A program made the position numbers and the translations under genes. Positions 16,489-24,419 of a DNA stretch of 64,000 bases are shown piece after piece (positions within the stretch are counted from its first letter, which is position 1; each line of letters begins with the position of its first letter). Location: positions 62,001-126,000 of the forward strand of contig NZ_WVUD01000005.1 of NCBI RefSeq assembly GCF_009856865.1. The letters run 5' to 3'. This DNA is from Solidesulfovibrio aerotolerans. GTDB lineage: Bacteria > Desulfobacterota > Desulfovibrionia > Desulfovibrionales > Desulfovibrionaceae. Below the pieces are notes generated by a model. The model searched no databases, had not been told where the DNA came from, and saw only the letters and a list, made by a program, of their open reading frames with translations.

Positions 16489-18150
16489 ATGACGATTTTC
16501 CGTCGCCTTGCCTTGCTGGTTGCGGCCTTGCTGTGCCTGCCGGCGACCGCCCTGACCGCCGAGGTCAAAACGTTCGCCGTGGCCCCGTTTACCGTGCACG
16601 GACCTGAAAAATACCAATATCTGGGTCAGGGCGTGCAAAGCATGCTCGAATCGCGGATGAACTGGCCGGGCCATCTGGCCCCCATGGACAAGGCCAAAGC
16701 CGGGGCCAGATTGGCCAAATCCCCGGCCTCGGAGTCCGATGCCAAAAAGATCGCGGGCGAGCTTGGCGTGGACTATCTGGCCTATGGTTCGGTCACCGTC
16801 TCGGGCGAACAGGCCAGCGTTGACATCATGGTCGTTGGCCGCGACGGCAAAAAATGGCCCAAGTCGCTCAACACCAAAGTCTCGGAGTTGATTCCGGCCA
16901 TGGAGCGCACCGCCCAGGCCCTCAACAACGAAATATTCAAGCGCCCGGCTTCGGCCGCTGCCGGCGGCAAGGGCGGCGAACCCACCTCGCAGCTCAATCC
17001 GGATTTCGTGGTCAACCAGACCACCGAAGGTGCCCAGAAGACATACCTCAATCCGAACTTCCGCTATGCCGGCCCGGCCGACACTGCGGGCGTGTGGCGC
17101 AGCCAGTCCATGCCCATCGTGTCGCGCGGCATCGCCGTGGCCGACTTCAACGGCGACGGCCAAAACGAAGTGGCCATCCTGGCCCAGCACTCGGTGGAGG
17201 TCTTTCAGTACAAAGACCGCCAGCTCATGCCCATCGCCAAGTACGAGACGGCCCCCAACTTTAATCTGCTCAACATCAGCACCTTGGACATCAACGGCGA
17301 CGGCAAGGCCGAGATCATCGTCTCGGTCAGCTACTTTAAGGAGCCGCGCTCGTTTATCTTAAATCTTGAAGGCAACAAGTTGAGCGAGCTGTACAAAGAC
17401 ATCAAGCTCTATCTCAACGTGGTGCCCGTGGCCCCGGACTTCAACCGCCAGTTGGTCGGCTCCAGGGGCGAACAGAAGGAAATCTTCGTCCCGGGTGTGC
17501 ACAACGTCATCTTCTCCGGCGGCCAGCCCCAGCTGTCCACCCGCATCACCCTGCCGAGCAAGGCCAACCCGTTCAATTTCGTCTTTATGCCGGAAAAAAG
17601 CGGCTACAAGGTCATCATAAACGACGACCAGGACCACATCGTGGTCTACACCGCCAAGGGCGAGCGCGTGGCCGCCACCGAAGAACAATACTGCGGCTCG
17701 GCCATCGGACTGGAATTTGACCCGCTCATGGCCCCCATGGAAAAACCCAAGACCGACCACCTCTGGACCTACTACTATATCCCGCTGCCCATGATCGTGG
17801 CCAATCTGGGCCAGGACAATCGCTCCGAAGTGCTGGTCAGCAAGAACATCTCCCTGGCCGCCCAGTTCTTCGAGACTTTCCGCACCTTCTCCCAGGGCGA
17901 GATCCACTCCCTGTACTGGGACGGCGTGGGCATGAACCTGTTGTGGAAGACCCGGCGCATCAAAGGCACCGTCACCGGCTACGCCCTGGCCGACATCGAC
18001 AACGACGGCCAGAAAGAGCTGGTGGTCTGCATTACCACCTGGCCCGGTGCCGCCGGACTCTCGGCCCGCCGCACCATTGTCCTGGCCTACAAGCTGGACG
18101 GGTCGAGCATGAGCCAGCCGGGCGAGTTCGGCATCGACCAGTCTGAATAG
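16489..18150 (+). CDS. Exported FG-GAP/VCBS-repeat protein with TolB/FlgO-like N-domain
   Basis: 553 residues with a Sec signal peptide (residues 1-24, cleavage near ALTA-EV). Residues 25-155 (VKTFAVAPFTVHGP and ELGVDYLAYGSVTVSGE) look like the nucleotide-free TolB/FlgO-type domain of outer-membrane accessory proteins. The rest carries FG-GAP/VCBS-type blades: IAVADFNGDGQNEVAIL (~210), LDINGDGKAEIIVSVS (~265) and ADIDNDGQKELVVC (~505), with the Ca-binding D-x-N/D-x-D-G motif. This predicts a periplasmic or outer-membrane propeller. GGAGG lies 8 nt before ATG 16489. A strong terminator follows. The biological role is unknown. Confidence 0.72.
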   Translation: MTIFRRLALLVAALLCLPATALTAEVKTFAVAPFTVHGPEKYQYLGQGVQSMLESRMNWPGHLAPMDKAKAGARLAKSPASESDAKKIAGELGVDYLAYGSVTVSGEQASVDIMVVGRDGKKWPKSLNTKVSELIPAMERTAQALNNEIFKRPASAAAGGKGGEPTSQLNPDFVVNQTTEGAQKTYLNPNFRYAGPADTAGVWRSQSMPIVSRGIAVADFNGDGQNEVAILAQHSVEVFQYKDRQLMPIAKYETAPNFNLLNISTLDINGDGKAEIIVSVSYFKEPRSFILNLEGNKLSELYKDIKLYLNVVPVAPDFNRQLVGSRGEQKEIFVPGVHNVIFSGGQPQLSTRITLPSKANPFNFVFMPEKSGYKVIINDDQDHIVVYTAKGERVAATEEQYCGSAIGLEFDPLMAPMEKPKTDHLWTYYYIPLPMIVANLGQDNRSEVLVSKNISLAAQFFETFRTFSQGEIHSLYWDGVGMNLLWKTRRIKGTVTGYALADIDNDGQKELVVCITTWPGAAGLSARRTIVLAYKLDGSSMSQPGEFGIDQSE

Positions 18151-18170
18151 TCCGACCCCTTGACGCCACG

Positions 18171-18208
18171 ACGGGGGAACCGCATTCTGCGGCGGTTCCC
18201 CCGTTTTT
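18171..18208 (+). terminator. Rho-independent terminator
   Basis: Perfect 13-bp stem ACGGGGGAACCGC (18171-18183) with GCGGTTCCCCCGT (18192-18204), 8-nt loop, followed by TTTT. It ends the FG-GAP transcript 30 nt before the livH start, so livH has almost no room for its own promoter downstream of it. Confidence 0.92.
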
Positions 18209-18238
18209 ACGTTTCCAACCCTGGTTGCCGAGGTCGCA

Positions 18239-19105
18239 TTGCTCGCCTTGTATCTGGCCCAGATCATCAATTCGGGACTGGCCCTGGGGGCCGTCTACGG
18301 CATCATGGCCCTGGGCTTTTCCCTTATCTTTTCCGCCAGCCGGCTGATCAATTTCGCCCAGGGCGAGCTGTTGCTGCTTGGCGGGCTGTCGATCATGACC
18401 CTGGCCGGCGTCATGCAGCTCTCCCCGCTGGTGGCCCTTTTCGCCGCCGGTGCGGCCGGCTATCTGCTGGGCCGGGCGCTGTTTGCCACCACGCTTGGCC
18501 TGACGCTTCGGGCCTCGCCGCTGCGCCAGCTCATGCTCACCGTGGCCGCGAGCCTGGTCTTTCAGGGCGTGGCCATCCTGGCCTGGGGCAAAAATCCGCT
18601 CATGCCGCCGCGGCTGCTCCCCATCCCGGATCTGCGCCTGGGACCGCTGTTTTTGGGCCGCGATACGGCCACGGCCCTGCTTTTGGCCGTGGTCAGCATG
18701 GTGGTGCTGGGCCTGTTTTTAACCCGCACCCGGCTGGGGCGCGCCCTTCGGGCCACCTCCCAAAACGCCGTGGCCGCCCGGCTGCAAGGCGTGGACACGG
18801 TATTCTGCCATGCCCTGTCCTTTGCCCTGGCCGGGGCGCTGGCCTCCCTGGCCGCCCTGGCTGTCGGACCGCAGACGGGCCTTCGCTACGATATGGGGCT
18901 GGGTCTTGGCCTCAAAGGTTTCGCAGCAGCCACCATCGGCGGCTACACCTCGCTTGGCAAAGTCTTTGCCGGCGGCATCCTTCTCGGGCTTATCGAGGCT
19001 GCGCTGGTGCTGACGCTGTCCGGGGAATTTAAGGAAACCGCCACCTACACGCTCATCATCATCCTGCTCGTGATTGCTCCGCGAGAGCACGACGAGCGCC
19101 CCTAA
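18239..19105 (+). CDS. livH: Branched-chain amino-acid-type ABC transporter permease LivH
   Basis: 288-residue inner-membrane permease of the LivH class. The N-terminus LYLAQIINSGLALGAVYGIM, then LGFSLIFSASRLINFAQGEL, is the typical first-helix signature, and GFAAATIGGYTSLGKVFAGGILLG is the cytoplasmic coupling loop region. About eight hydrophobic helices are present. It would pair with LivM and import a hydrophobic amino acid or related ligand delivered by LivK. The start is a TTG at 18239 with GAGG 6 nt upstream; no ATG fits the family's N-terminus better. livM follows after 3 nt. No LivG/LivF ATPases are encoded in this window. Confidence 0.9.
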   Translation: MLALYLAQIINSGLALGAVYGIMALGFSLIFSASRLINFAQGELLLLGGLSIMTLAGVMQLSPLVALFAAGAAGYLLGRALFATTLGLTLRASPLRQLMLTVAASLVFQGVAILAWGKNPLMPPRLLPIPDLRLGPLFLGRDTATALLLAVVSMVVLGLFLTRTRLGRALRATSQNAVAARLQGVDTVFCHALSFALAGALASLAALAVGPQTGLRYDMGLGLGLKGFAAATIGGYTSLGKVFAGGILLGLIEAALVLTLSGEFKETATYTLIIILLVIAPREHDERP

Positions 19106-19108
19106 GCC

Positions 19109-20014
19109 ATGGCCGTACCGCGCAACGTATCCCTGGCCCTGTTCTTCGCCGCCCTGACCGGGGTCGGCCTTTTCACGCCGGGCTTTGCGCTGCTGGCCGT
19201 CAACCAGCATTTGTTTTTGGCGGTCAACGTCCTGGCGCTCAATTTCTGTCTGGGCCTTGGCGGGCAGATTTCCCTGGCCCAGGCGGCCTTTGCCGGGCTC
19301 GGGGCGTACGGCTCGGTGCTGCTCCATGCACTCTTCCCCGGGGCCAGCCTGCTCATTGCGCCGTGCGTGGTGCTGGGCACGGGCCTGCTGGCCGCAGCGC
19401 TCAGCCGCCCCATGGAACGCCTGGGCGAAGGCTTTCTGGCCATGGCCACCTTGTGCGTCTCCCTGGTCTTTACCAATCTCGTGCTGACCCTGGAGAGCGT
19501 CACCGGCGGTTCGGCCGGGCTTATGGTCGAGCGGCCGCTGGCGCTGCCCGGCATCGGGGCGCTTGGGGGCGACAAGCTGACGTTTTTTCTGTTTCTGGGG
19601 CTGCTTGCCCTGGGGTCGTATGTGTTTTTGACCCTGCGCGACAGCCGGTTGGGCCGGGCCTTGGCGGCTTGTCGCGACGACGGGCAGGCGGCGTCAAGCC
19701 TGGGTATCGACCGGGCAGCGGTGCGGTCCTTGTCCTTTGGCCTGGGCGGCGGCCTTTCGGCAGCGGCCGGGGTGGTCCACGGCCACTACACCGGCTTTAT
19801 AAGCCCCGAGCAGTTTCATCTGGAACTGTCGCTCAAAGCGCTTTTATTCCTGGTCATCGGCGGCCCGGGCAATCTGTTGCGGCCCCTGGTGGCAGCGCTT
19901 GTCCTGGAAACGGCCATGGGCTGGCTGTCGGTGCTTGGCGACGCCCGCACCCTGGTCAACGGCCTGCTCCTGGGCGCCGCACTCCTCGCGGGCTATTGGC
20001 GTATCAAAAAATAA
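19109..20014 (+). CDS. livM: Branched-chain amino-acid-type ABC transporter permease LivM
   Basis: 301-residue permease with about ten hydrophobic segments. Signatures of LivM are LNFCLGLGGQISLAQAAFAGLGAYG (~45-70), GEGFLAMATLCVSLVFTNL and SLKALLFLVIGGPGNL near the C-terminus. It forms the heterodimeric membrane core with LivH, 3 nt upstream. The ATG overlaps no other gene. An AT-rich cassette of two unrelated genes follows before the livK-like gene, and ATP-binding subunits must come from elsewhere in the genome. Confidence 0.9.
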   Translation: MAVPRNVSLALFFAALTGVGLFTPGFALLAVNQHLFLAVNVLALNFCLGLGGQISLAQAAFAGLGAYGSVLLHALFPGASLLIAPCVVLGTGLLAAALSRPMERLGEGFLAMATLCVSLVFTNLVLTLESVTGGSAGLMVERPLALPGIGALGGDKLTFFLFLGLLALGSYVFLTLRDSRLGRALAACRDDGQAASSLGIDRAAVRSLSFGLGGGLSAAAGVVHGHYTGFISPEQFHLELSLKALLFLVIGGPGNLLRPLVAALVLETAMGWLSVLGDARTLVNGLLLGAALLAGYWRIKK

Positions 20015-20181
20015 TCTCCCTTCTTTTCAGCAGTTTCTCGCCTTTTCTCCCCCTTTTTCTGCAAGAGCCATTGACTCTGGTTCTCTATTTGGTATGAAGC
20101 GGCCATATATCAAATTGCTTATACTATAATTTATTTACTAGTTATATAATTTAATTAACACTTTTTACGGGAGGCACCACG
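20015..20181 (+). promoter_or_regulatory. AT-rich upstream region with candidate promoter
   Basis: Composition drops sharply to AT-rich after livM. A consensus -10 hexamer TATAAT is at 20125-20130, but no good -35 is seen 17 nt upstream. GGGAGG sits 7 nt before the ATG at 20182. The region suggests that the two-gene cassette is transcribed on its own rather than from liv. Confidence 0.35.
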
Positions 20182-21186
20182 ATGAACGGACTTTGGCGCC
20201 AGGAGAGGTCATTATTACGCTGTCTCGTACTTTTGAGTTTCTACCTCGTACTTTTTGGGATGGCAGGCTGTACGTCAACACCTAAAAATGCTGCCAGCCG
20301 GTTTGACAGTTTCCAGAAAGTGACGGCATCAATTACGCAGGATATCCCGAAAATAGACCTACTCAGTCTGCCCCAAGCCCAGTACCATGAAACAGATCAG
20401 CTGCTCAAAGCGATAGACGACGGAAAGCAACGCCTGAATGTCCTTGAAGATGACTATGGCATCAAAAACTTGAATCCGTTCAAAACAACTTATGCAGAAA
20501 ATTTTCAAGCCAGAGTTTCCTACCTCCAGTATCTCTCAATGTATTCAAATTCTCTCAAATCAATAATGTCCAGCTCAAGCATATCAGAGCTCAACACAAA
20601 TATTAAAGATTTTGGCAAAACAATGGATGCGTTCAAGACCAATGTTATGATAAAAGTTGAACCCAGCCTTACAACAACATCATTCTCAGAAATTGCTAAT
20701 GGCGCAGCCGCAATTATTACGTTTGGCCTTGAGAAAGCCAGAAATGAAAAAGTTAAATACATAATAACCCAAACGACGCCGCCTCTGCGGGATGTTCTTG
20801 GACGAATGGCCATGCATATAGGGTCATGCACGTCGAAGAATTTGCCGTCTGGTTCAGTGGCGTTAGCGGTTACCAACTATTACAACGAATCACTAACTCA
20901 AGACCAAAAAAAATTTGATGCAATAAATGCACTGGACAAGGAGAAAACTCGCGAAAGATTCAATGCGCTCCAAGCATTAATACAAAAGAAACAAAAACTC
21001 CAACTCACTTGCACACTTCTTGATGCGACAAACACCATGCTCGCCAACTATGCCCAGCTTCACGCCGATCTCGAAAAAGCTTTTGATAAAGATAGCGGGG
21101 ATCTTACTACCTCCATAACAAACGTTTCTCTTCAAATCCAAACCATCGAAACGGCCCTGAACATTCTTGGGGCTAAGGAGAAATAA
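20182..21186 (+). CDS. Helical lipoprotein of unknown function
   Basis: 334 residues with a lipoprotein signal peptide; the lipobox LFGMAGC gives Cys at about residue 30, followed by TSTPKN. The mature part is nearly all predicted alpha-helix rich in Ser/Thr/Lys, with a weakly hydrophobic stretch in the middle (SFSEIANGAAAIITFGL, ~172-188) and long helices near the C-terminus (KKQKLQLTCTLLDATNTMLA). I recognise no family. The gene is clearly AT-richer than its liv neighbours and forms an operon with the next gene (3-nt gap). The architecture, a membrane-anchored helical bundle with a central apolar segment, is loosely like alpha-helical pore formers or phage-encoded envelope proteins, but that is only a guess. 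Confidence 0.7.
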   Translation: MNGLWRQERSLLRCLVLLSFYLVLFGMAGCTSTPKNAASRFDSFQKVTASITQDIPKIDLLSLPQAQYHETDQLLKAIDDGKQRLNVLEDDYGIKNLNPFKTTYAENFQARVSYLQYLSMYSNSLKSIMSSSSISELNTNIKDFGKTMDAFKTNVMIKVEPSLTTTSFSEIANGAAAIITFGLEKARNEKVKYIITQTTPPLRDVLGRMAMHIGSCTSKNLPSGSVALAVTNYYNESLTQDQKKFDAINALDKEKTRERFNALQALIQKKQKLQLTCTLLDATNTMLANYAQLHADLEKAFDKDSGDLTTSITNVSLQIQTIETALNILGAKEK

Positions 21187-21189
21187 ATT

Positions 21190-21840
21190 ATGAATACGAA
21201 CATTCAAACGCTTATTCAAAAAGCAATCCATGACGTTAAGATAGAAAAGGATGACCACATTAATGAGGCTAGCAACATAGATGCAGTCATCCATGCTCTT
21301 ACGCGTTTGAATATTTTAACTAACGACAGCGTGACGAAGTATTTAATTGGAACTCTTATCGATGCACATAAAATTGATTGCAAACTATCAGATATTGAAA
21401 AAACTATCACACAAATAAAATCATCAAAAGAAATTAAAGAGCTTCAAACACAAATTATCGAATACAAAAATGCGATATCGGTACCTGACAACTCCACAAC
21501 TCAGTATAAATACATTTCAAACATGGCTACAAAGGCTACTACACTTGCAACAAGCCTCAACAGTGCATATATTGTTACAAATTACAAACACGACTCGCTG
21601 AACACAACTGCAATTTACGCCGCCTCCCTCGCTACGGACCTGTCGACGATAGCCAGCAATATGGACAACCCTATCTTCAATGCGGCCAGCAGCACCCTTC
21701 ATGAATTTGCCCGCGAACTCAACGCGCTGGATCAAAAGATTAAAACCGTCAGCACAGGCATCGCAAAAGCCTCTGAAATAATAACAACAATCCTCAGCAC
21801 ATTGCCATTTCTAGCGAAATTTTTCCCCTTCCTGTCTTAA
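21190..21840 (+). CDS. Helical protein of unknown function with hydrophobic C-terminus
   Basis: 216 residues, no signal peptide. The protein is rich in Thr, Ser, Ile, Asn and Lys and mostly predicted helical, with coiled-coil-like segments (KLSDIEKTITQIKSSKEIKE, ~65-84). It ends in an apolar run (ASEIITTILSTLPFLAKFFP) that could be a membrane-inserting tail. AAGGAG lies 9 nt before the ATG, and the gene follows the lipoprotein by 3 nt. Composition is AT-rich like its partner and unlike livM and livK. No family is recognised. A GC-rich hairpin follows. Confidence 0.68.
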   Translation: MNTNIQTLIQKAIHDVKIEKDDHINEASNIDAVIHALTRLNILTNDSVTKYLIGTLIDAHKIDCKLSDIEKTITQIKSSKEIKELQTQIIEYKNAISVPDNSTTQYKYISNMATKATTLATSLNSAYIVTNYKHDSLNTTAIYAASLATDLSTIASNMDNPIFNAASSTLHEFARELNALDQKIKTVSTGIAKASEIITTILSTLPFLAKFFPFLS

Positions 21841-21863
21841 GCGCCATTCAATTCGACCCCATC

Positions 21864-21891
21864 GCCCGCCAACGCCCCTGCGTTGGCGGGC
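21864..21891 (+). terminator. Hairpin after the AT-rich cassette
   Basis: Perfect 11-bp stem GCCCGCCAACG (21864-21874) with CGTTGGCGGGC (21881-21891), 6-nt loop. No T-run follows, so termination is likely but not certain. It marks the return to high-GC sequence before livK. Confidence 0.55.
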
Positions 21892-21990
21892 TCCACCCCC
21901 GGCCTTGCAAAAAAGATTTACAACGCCCGCCGATACGGTAAAAATTCGCTGCCACGCTCGTCCAGATCATCCCGTATCGGAGGCTTCCCC

Positions 21991-23160
21991 ATGGTCCATG
22001 TCCTGCTCCTGCTTGCTGTGCTCCTGTGCTGGCCCGCCACGGGCGTCCTTGCCCAGGCCACCGGCGATCCTATCGTCATCGGCGGCCTTTTCGCCCAATC
22101 CGGCCCGGCCGCCGTGGTCGGTACGCCGAGCAAGCTCGTGGCCGAAATGACCGTTGCGCAGATCAACGACATGGGCGGCGTGCTCGGCCGTCCCCTCAAG
22201 CTCATCGCCTACGATACCGAATCCTCCCCAGACGTGGCCCTGCGTCAGGCCAGACAACTCGTCGAAGGCGACAAAGTCCTGGCCATCATCGGCCCCACCT
22301 CCACCGGTGAAGGACTGGCTGTCAAAAAATACACCGAGGAAAAGCACGTCCCCATCATCATGACCGTGGGCGGCGACGCCGTTATTGCCGGCGGCAAGTT
22401 CGGTCCCTATGAATGGACGTTTAAGGCCCCCCAGCGCACCGCCACCGCCGTGGCCAAGATTTACGACTACTTACAGGGTAAAAAAATCACGAAAATCGCG
22501 GTGTTAAACTCAAAAGACGCCTTTGGCCAGGACGGCCTGGCAGACCTTAAAGCCAACGCCGCCAAATACGGCATCGAGATTGTGGCCGAAGAGAGCTTCG
22601 ACAACAAAGGCACGGACTTCTCGGCCCAGGCCTTTAAATTGCAAGCCGCCAAGCCCCAGGCCGCTGTGGTCTGGACCATCGGACCGGCCGGGGCCATCGC
22701 TGCCAAAAACTTCGCCGCCCTGCCCGGCGAACGCCCGCTGCTGGTGCAAAGCCACGGCCAGCCCGGCCCCAGTTACCTCGAGCTGGCCGGTGAAGCGGCC
22801 GGCGGTACGGTGCTGCCCGGCACCAAGCTCATGGCCCCGGAATCCCTGGCCGACGAAGATCCCCAAAAGATCGTCATCGAGTCCTTCGTCAAGGCCTACA
22901 AGGATAACGGTATCCAGGAGAAGTTTCCGCTCAACACCCACTCCGGCTATGCCTACGACGCCCTGACGCTGTTGCGCGCCGGCCTGGAGAAAGCCGGCAA
23001 GGCCGACCCCGAAGCCTTGCGCGCCGCCCTGGAAAAACTCGAACGCGTGGTCGGCGTCTCCGGTGTCTACACGCTGTCCGCCCAGGACCATAACGGCCTG
23101 GGGCCGGATTCCATGGTCATGCTTATCGTGGATTCCAACCGCTTCAAGCTCGCCCCGTAG
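21991..23160 (+). CDS. Periplasmic branched-chain amino-acid-type binding protein (LivK-like)
   Basis: 389 residues with a Sec signal peptide (MVHVLLLLAVLLCWPATGVLA). The mature protein is a Peripla_BP_6/LivJ-type receptor: PIVIGGLFAQSGPAAVVGTP, then QINDMGGVLGRPLKLIAYDTESSP and AIIGPTSTGEGLAVKKY are the conserved N-lobe segments. CGGAGG lies 7 nt before ATG 21991; the longer upstream frame has no signal peptide at its start. It is presumably the receptor for LivH/LivM at 18239-20014, from which it is separated by the AT-rich two-gene cassette. The ligand may be leucine/isoleucine/valine, another amino acid or an aromatic acid. Confidence 0.88.
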   Translation: MVHVLLLLAVLLCWPATGVLAQATGDPIVIGGLFAQSGPAAVVGTPSKLVAEMTVAQINDMGGVLGRPLKLIAYDTESSPDVALRQARQLVEGDKVLAIIGPTSTGEGLAVKKYTEEKHVPIIMTVGGDAVIAGGKFGPYEWTFKAPQRTATAVAKIYDYLQGKKITKIAVLNSKDAFGQDGLADLKANAAKYGIEIVAEESFDNKGTDFSAQAFKLQAAKPQAAVVWTIGPAGAIAAKNFAALPGERPLLVQSHGQPGPSYLELAGEAAGGTVLPGTKLMAPESLADEDPQKIVIESFVKAYKDNGIQEKFPLNTHSGYAYDALTLLRAGLEKAGKADPEALRAALEKLERVVGVSGVYTLSAQDHNGLGPDSMVMLIVDSNRFKLAP

Positions 23161-23195
23161 GCGCGGCGCGTCGCGGCGAAGCGCAAAACGAAGAT

Positions 23196-23266
23196 GCGAG
23201 GGAAACCCCTTTTTGAAAAAAGGGGTTTCCCTCGCGCTCCCTTCCCCAAAAACTTTTCAAGGGGGG
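23196..23266. repeat. Dispersed intergenic repeat, type B (copy 1)
   Basis: A 19-bp perfect inverted repeat (23196-23214 with 23217-23235, 2-nt loop) is followed by the tail TTCCCCAAAAACTTTT and six G. The same layout recurs at 29828-29908. Confidence 0.75.
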
Positions 23267-23315
23267 TTTTCCAGCCCGACTCCCCGCGCCAATCCGCATC
23301 ATCCGCCGCCGCACT

Positions 23316-24419
23316 ATGAAAACTCCTGTCCAGACCTTCACCGTCACCCCAGCCGAGGCCGGCCAGAAGCTGTTGCAGTATCTGGCCCGGCGTCTTGGCT
23401 CGGGATTGCCACCGGCCGCCTTGCAACGCTTTATCCGCACCGGGCAGGTGCGCCTGGACGGCAAGCGCTGCAAACCCTTTGACCGGGTCAGCCAGGGCCA
23501 GCTTGTGCGGGTGCCGCCCTATGAAACCGATGGCACGGGCGGGCCGGTCCAGGCTGTCCCCAACGCCCAGGTGTCACCCCCCGGCGCTGGGGACCGGGCG
23601 CAGCAGCGGCCAACGGCCACGACGCCAGGCCCGGCGAAGCAAACGCGGCCAGCCCACACTCCGGCCAAGCCGGCGGCTGCCCGGACCAAAACGCCCCAGC
23701 ATGTGACGCCGCCGCTCGACATCCTCCACGAAGACGACGAACTGCTGGTGGTCATCAAACCGGCCGGCCTGCCGGTCCATCCCGGCTCCGGCCATCCCTT
23801 CGCCCTGACCACGCTGCTGGCCGACCGCTATCCCGATGCGCCCTTTCGCCCCACCCCGGCCCATCGCCTGGACCGCGACACCACCGGCATCCTGCTCGTG
23901 GCCAAGAGCTACCGCGCCTTGCGCCATATCCACGACGCCATGCTGACCGGCGAAGCCCGCAAGGACTATCTGGCCTGGGTCTGGGGACGCTGGCTTTTGG
24001 GCGAGGTAAACGAATGGGTGACGCTGCGCGACAGGCTGGCCAAGGAAGGCGGACCGGGCCGGGAACGGATGGCGGCGGGCGAGCTGGGCAAGGAAGCCGT
24101 GGCCAAGGTGCGCCTTGTTTCGGCCATCCCCACAGCCAGTCTGGTGGAGGTGCGTCTGGAAACCGGCCGCACACATCAGATACGCGCCCAGTTGGCGTCA
24201 CGGGGCTATGCCATTGTCGGCGACCCCAAATACGGCGGCGGCGCGCCGCCCATGCGGCTGCATGCCTGGCGGGTGCAGTTGCCCGGGGCCGCCTACTGCG
24301 CCCCGCCGGCCTGGGAAGCACCCTGGTCGGTTGCCCGACCGCGGCGCGCTTCCCAGGCCGCCTGCAGCGAGGCGCTTAGCTCCCCTGATCCAGAAGCGAA
24401 GCCAGACGTCCCAGAATGA
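23316..24419 (+). CDS. RluA-family pseudouridine synthase with N-terminal S4-like domain
   Basis: 367 residues. An S4-like RNA-binding start (~10-68: GQKLLQYLARRLG, FIRTGQVRLDGKR) is joined by an unusual ~60-residue Pro/Thr/Ala-rich linker (72-130) to the RluA catalytic domain. The active-site motif HRLDRDTTGILLVAK contains the catalytic aspartate D186, preceded by VVIKPAGLPVHPG. Length and order resemble RluC/RluD, so 23S rRNA uridines are the likely target. The stop overlaps the convergent methyltransferase gene by 44 nt, so the two 3' ends are antisense to each other. Confidence 0.88.
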   Translation: MKTPVQTFTVTPAEAGQKLLQYLARRLGSGLPPAALQRFIRTGQVRLDGKRCKPFDRVSQGQLVRVPPYETDGTGGPVQAVPNAQVSPPGAGDRAQQRPTATTPGPAKQTRPAHTPAKPAAARTKTPQHVTPPLDILHEDDELLVVIKPAGLPVHPGSGHPFALTTLLADRYPDAPFRPTPAHRLDRDTTGILLVAKSYRALRHIHDAMLTGEARKDYLAWVWGRWLLGEVNEWVTLRDRLAKEGGPGRERMAAGELGKEAVAKVRLVSAIPTASLVEVRLETGRTHQIRAQLASRGYAIVGDPKYGGGAPPMRLHAWRVQLPGAAYCAPPAWEAPWSVARPRRASQAACSEALSSPDPEAKPDVPE

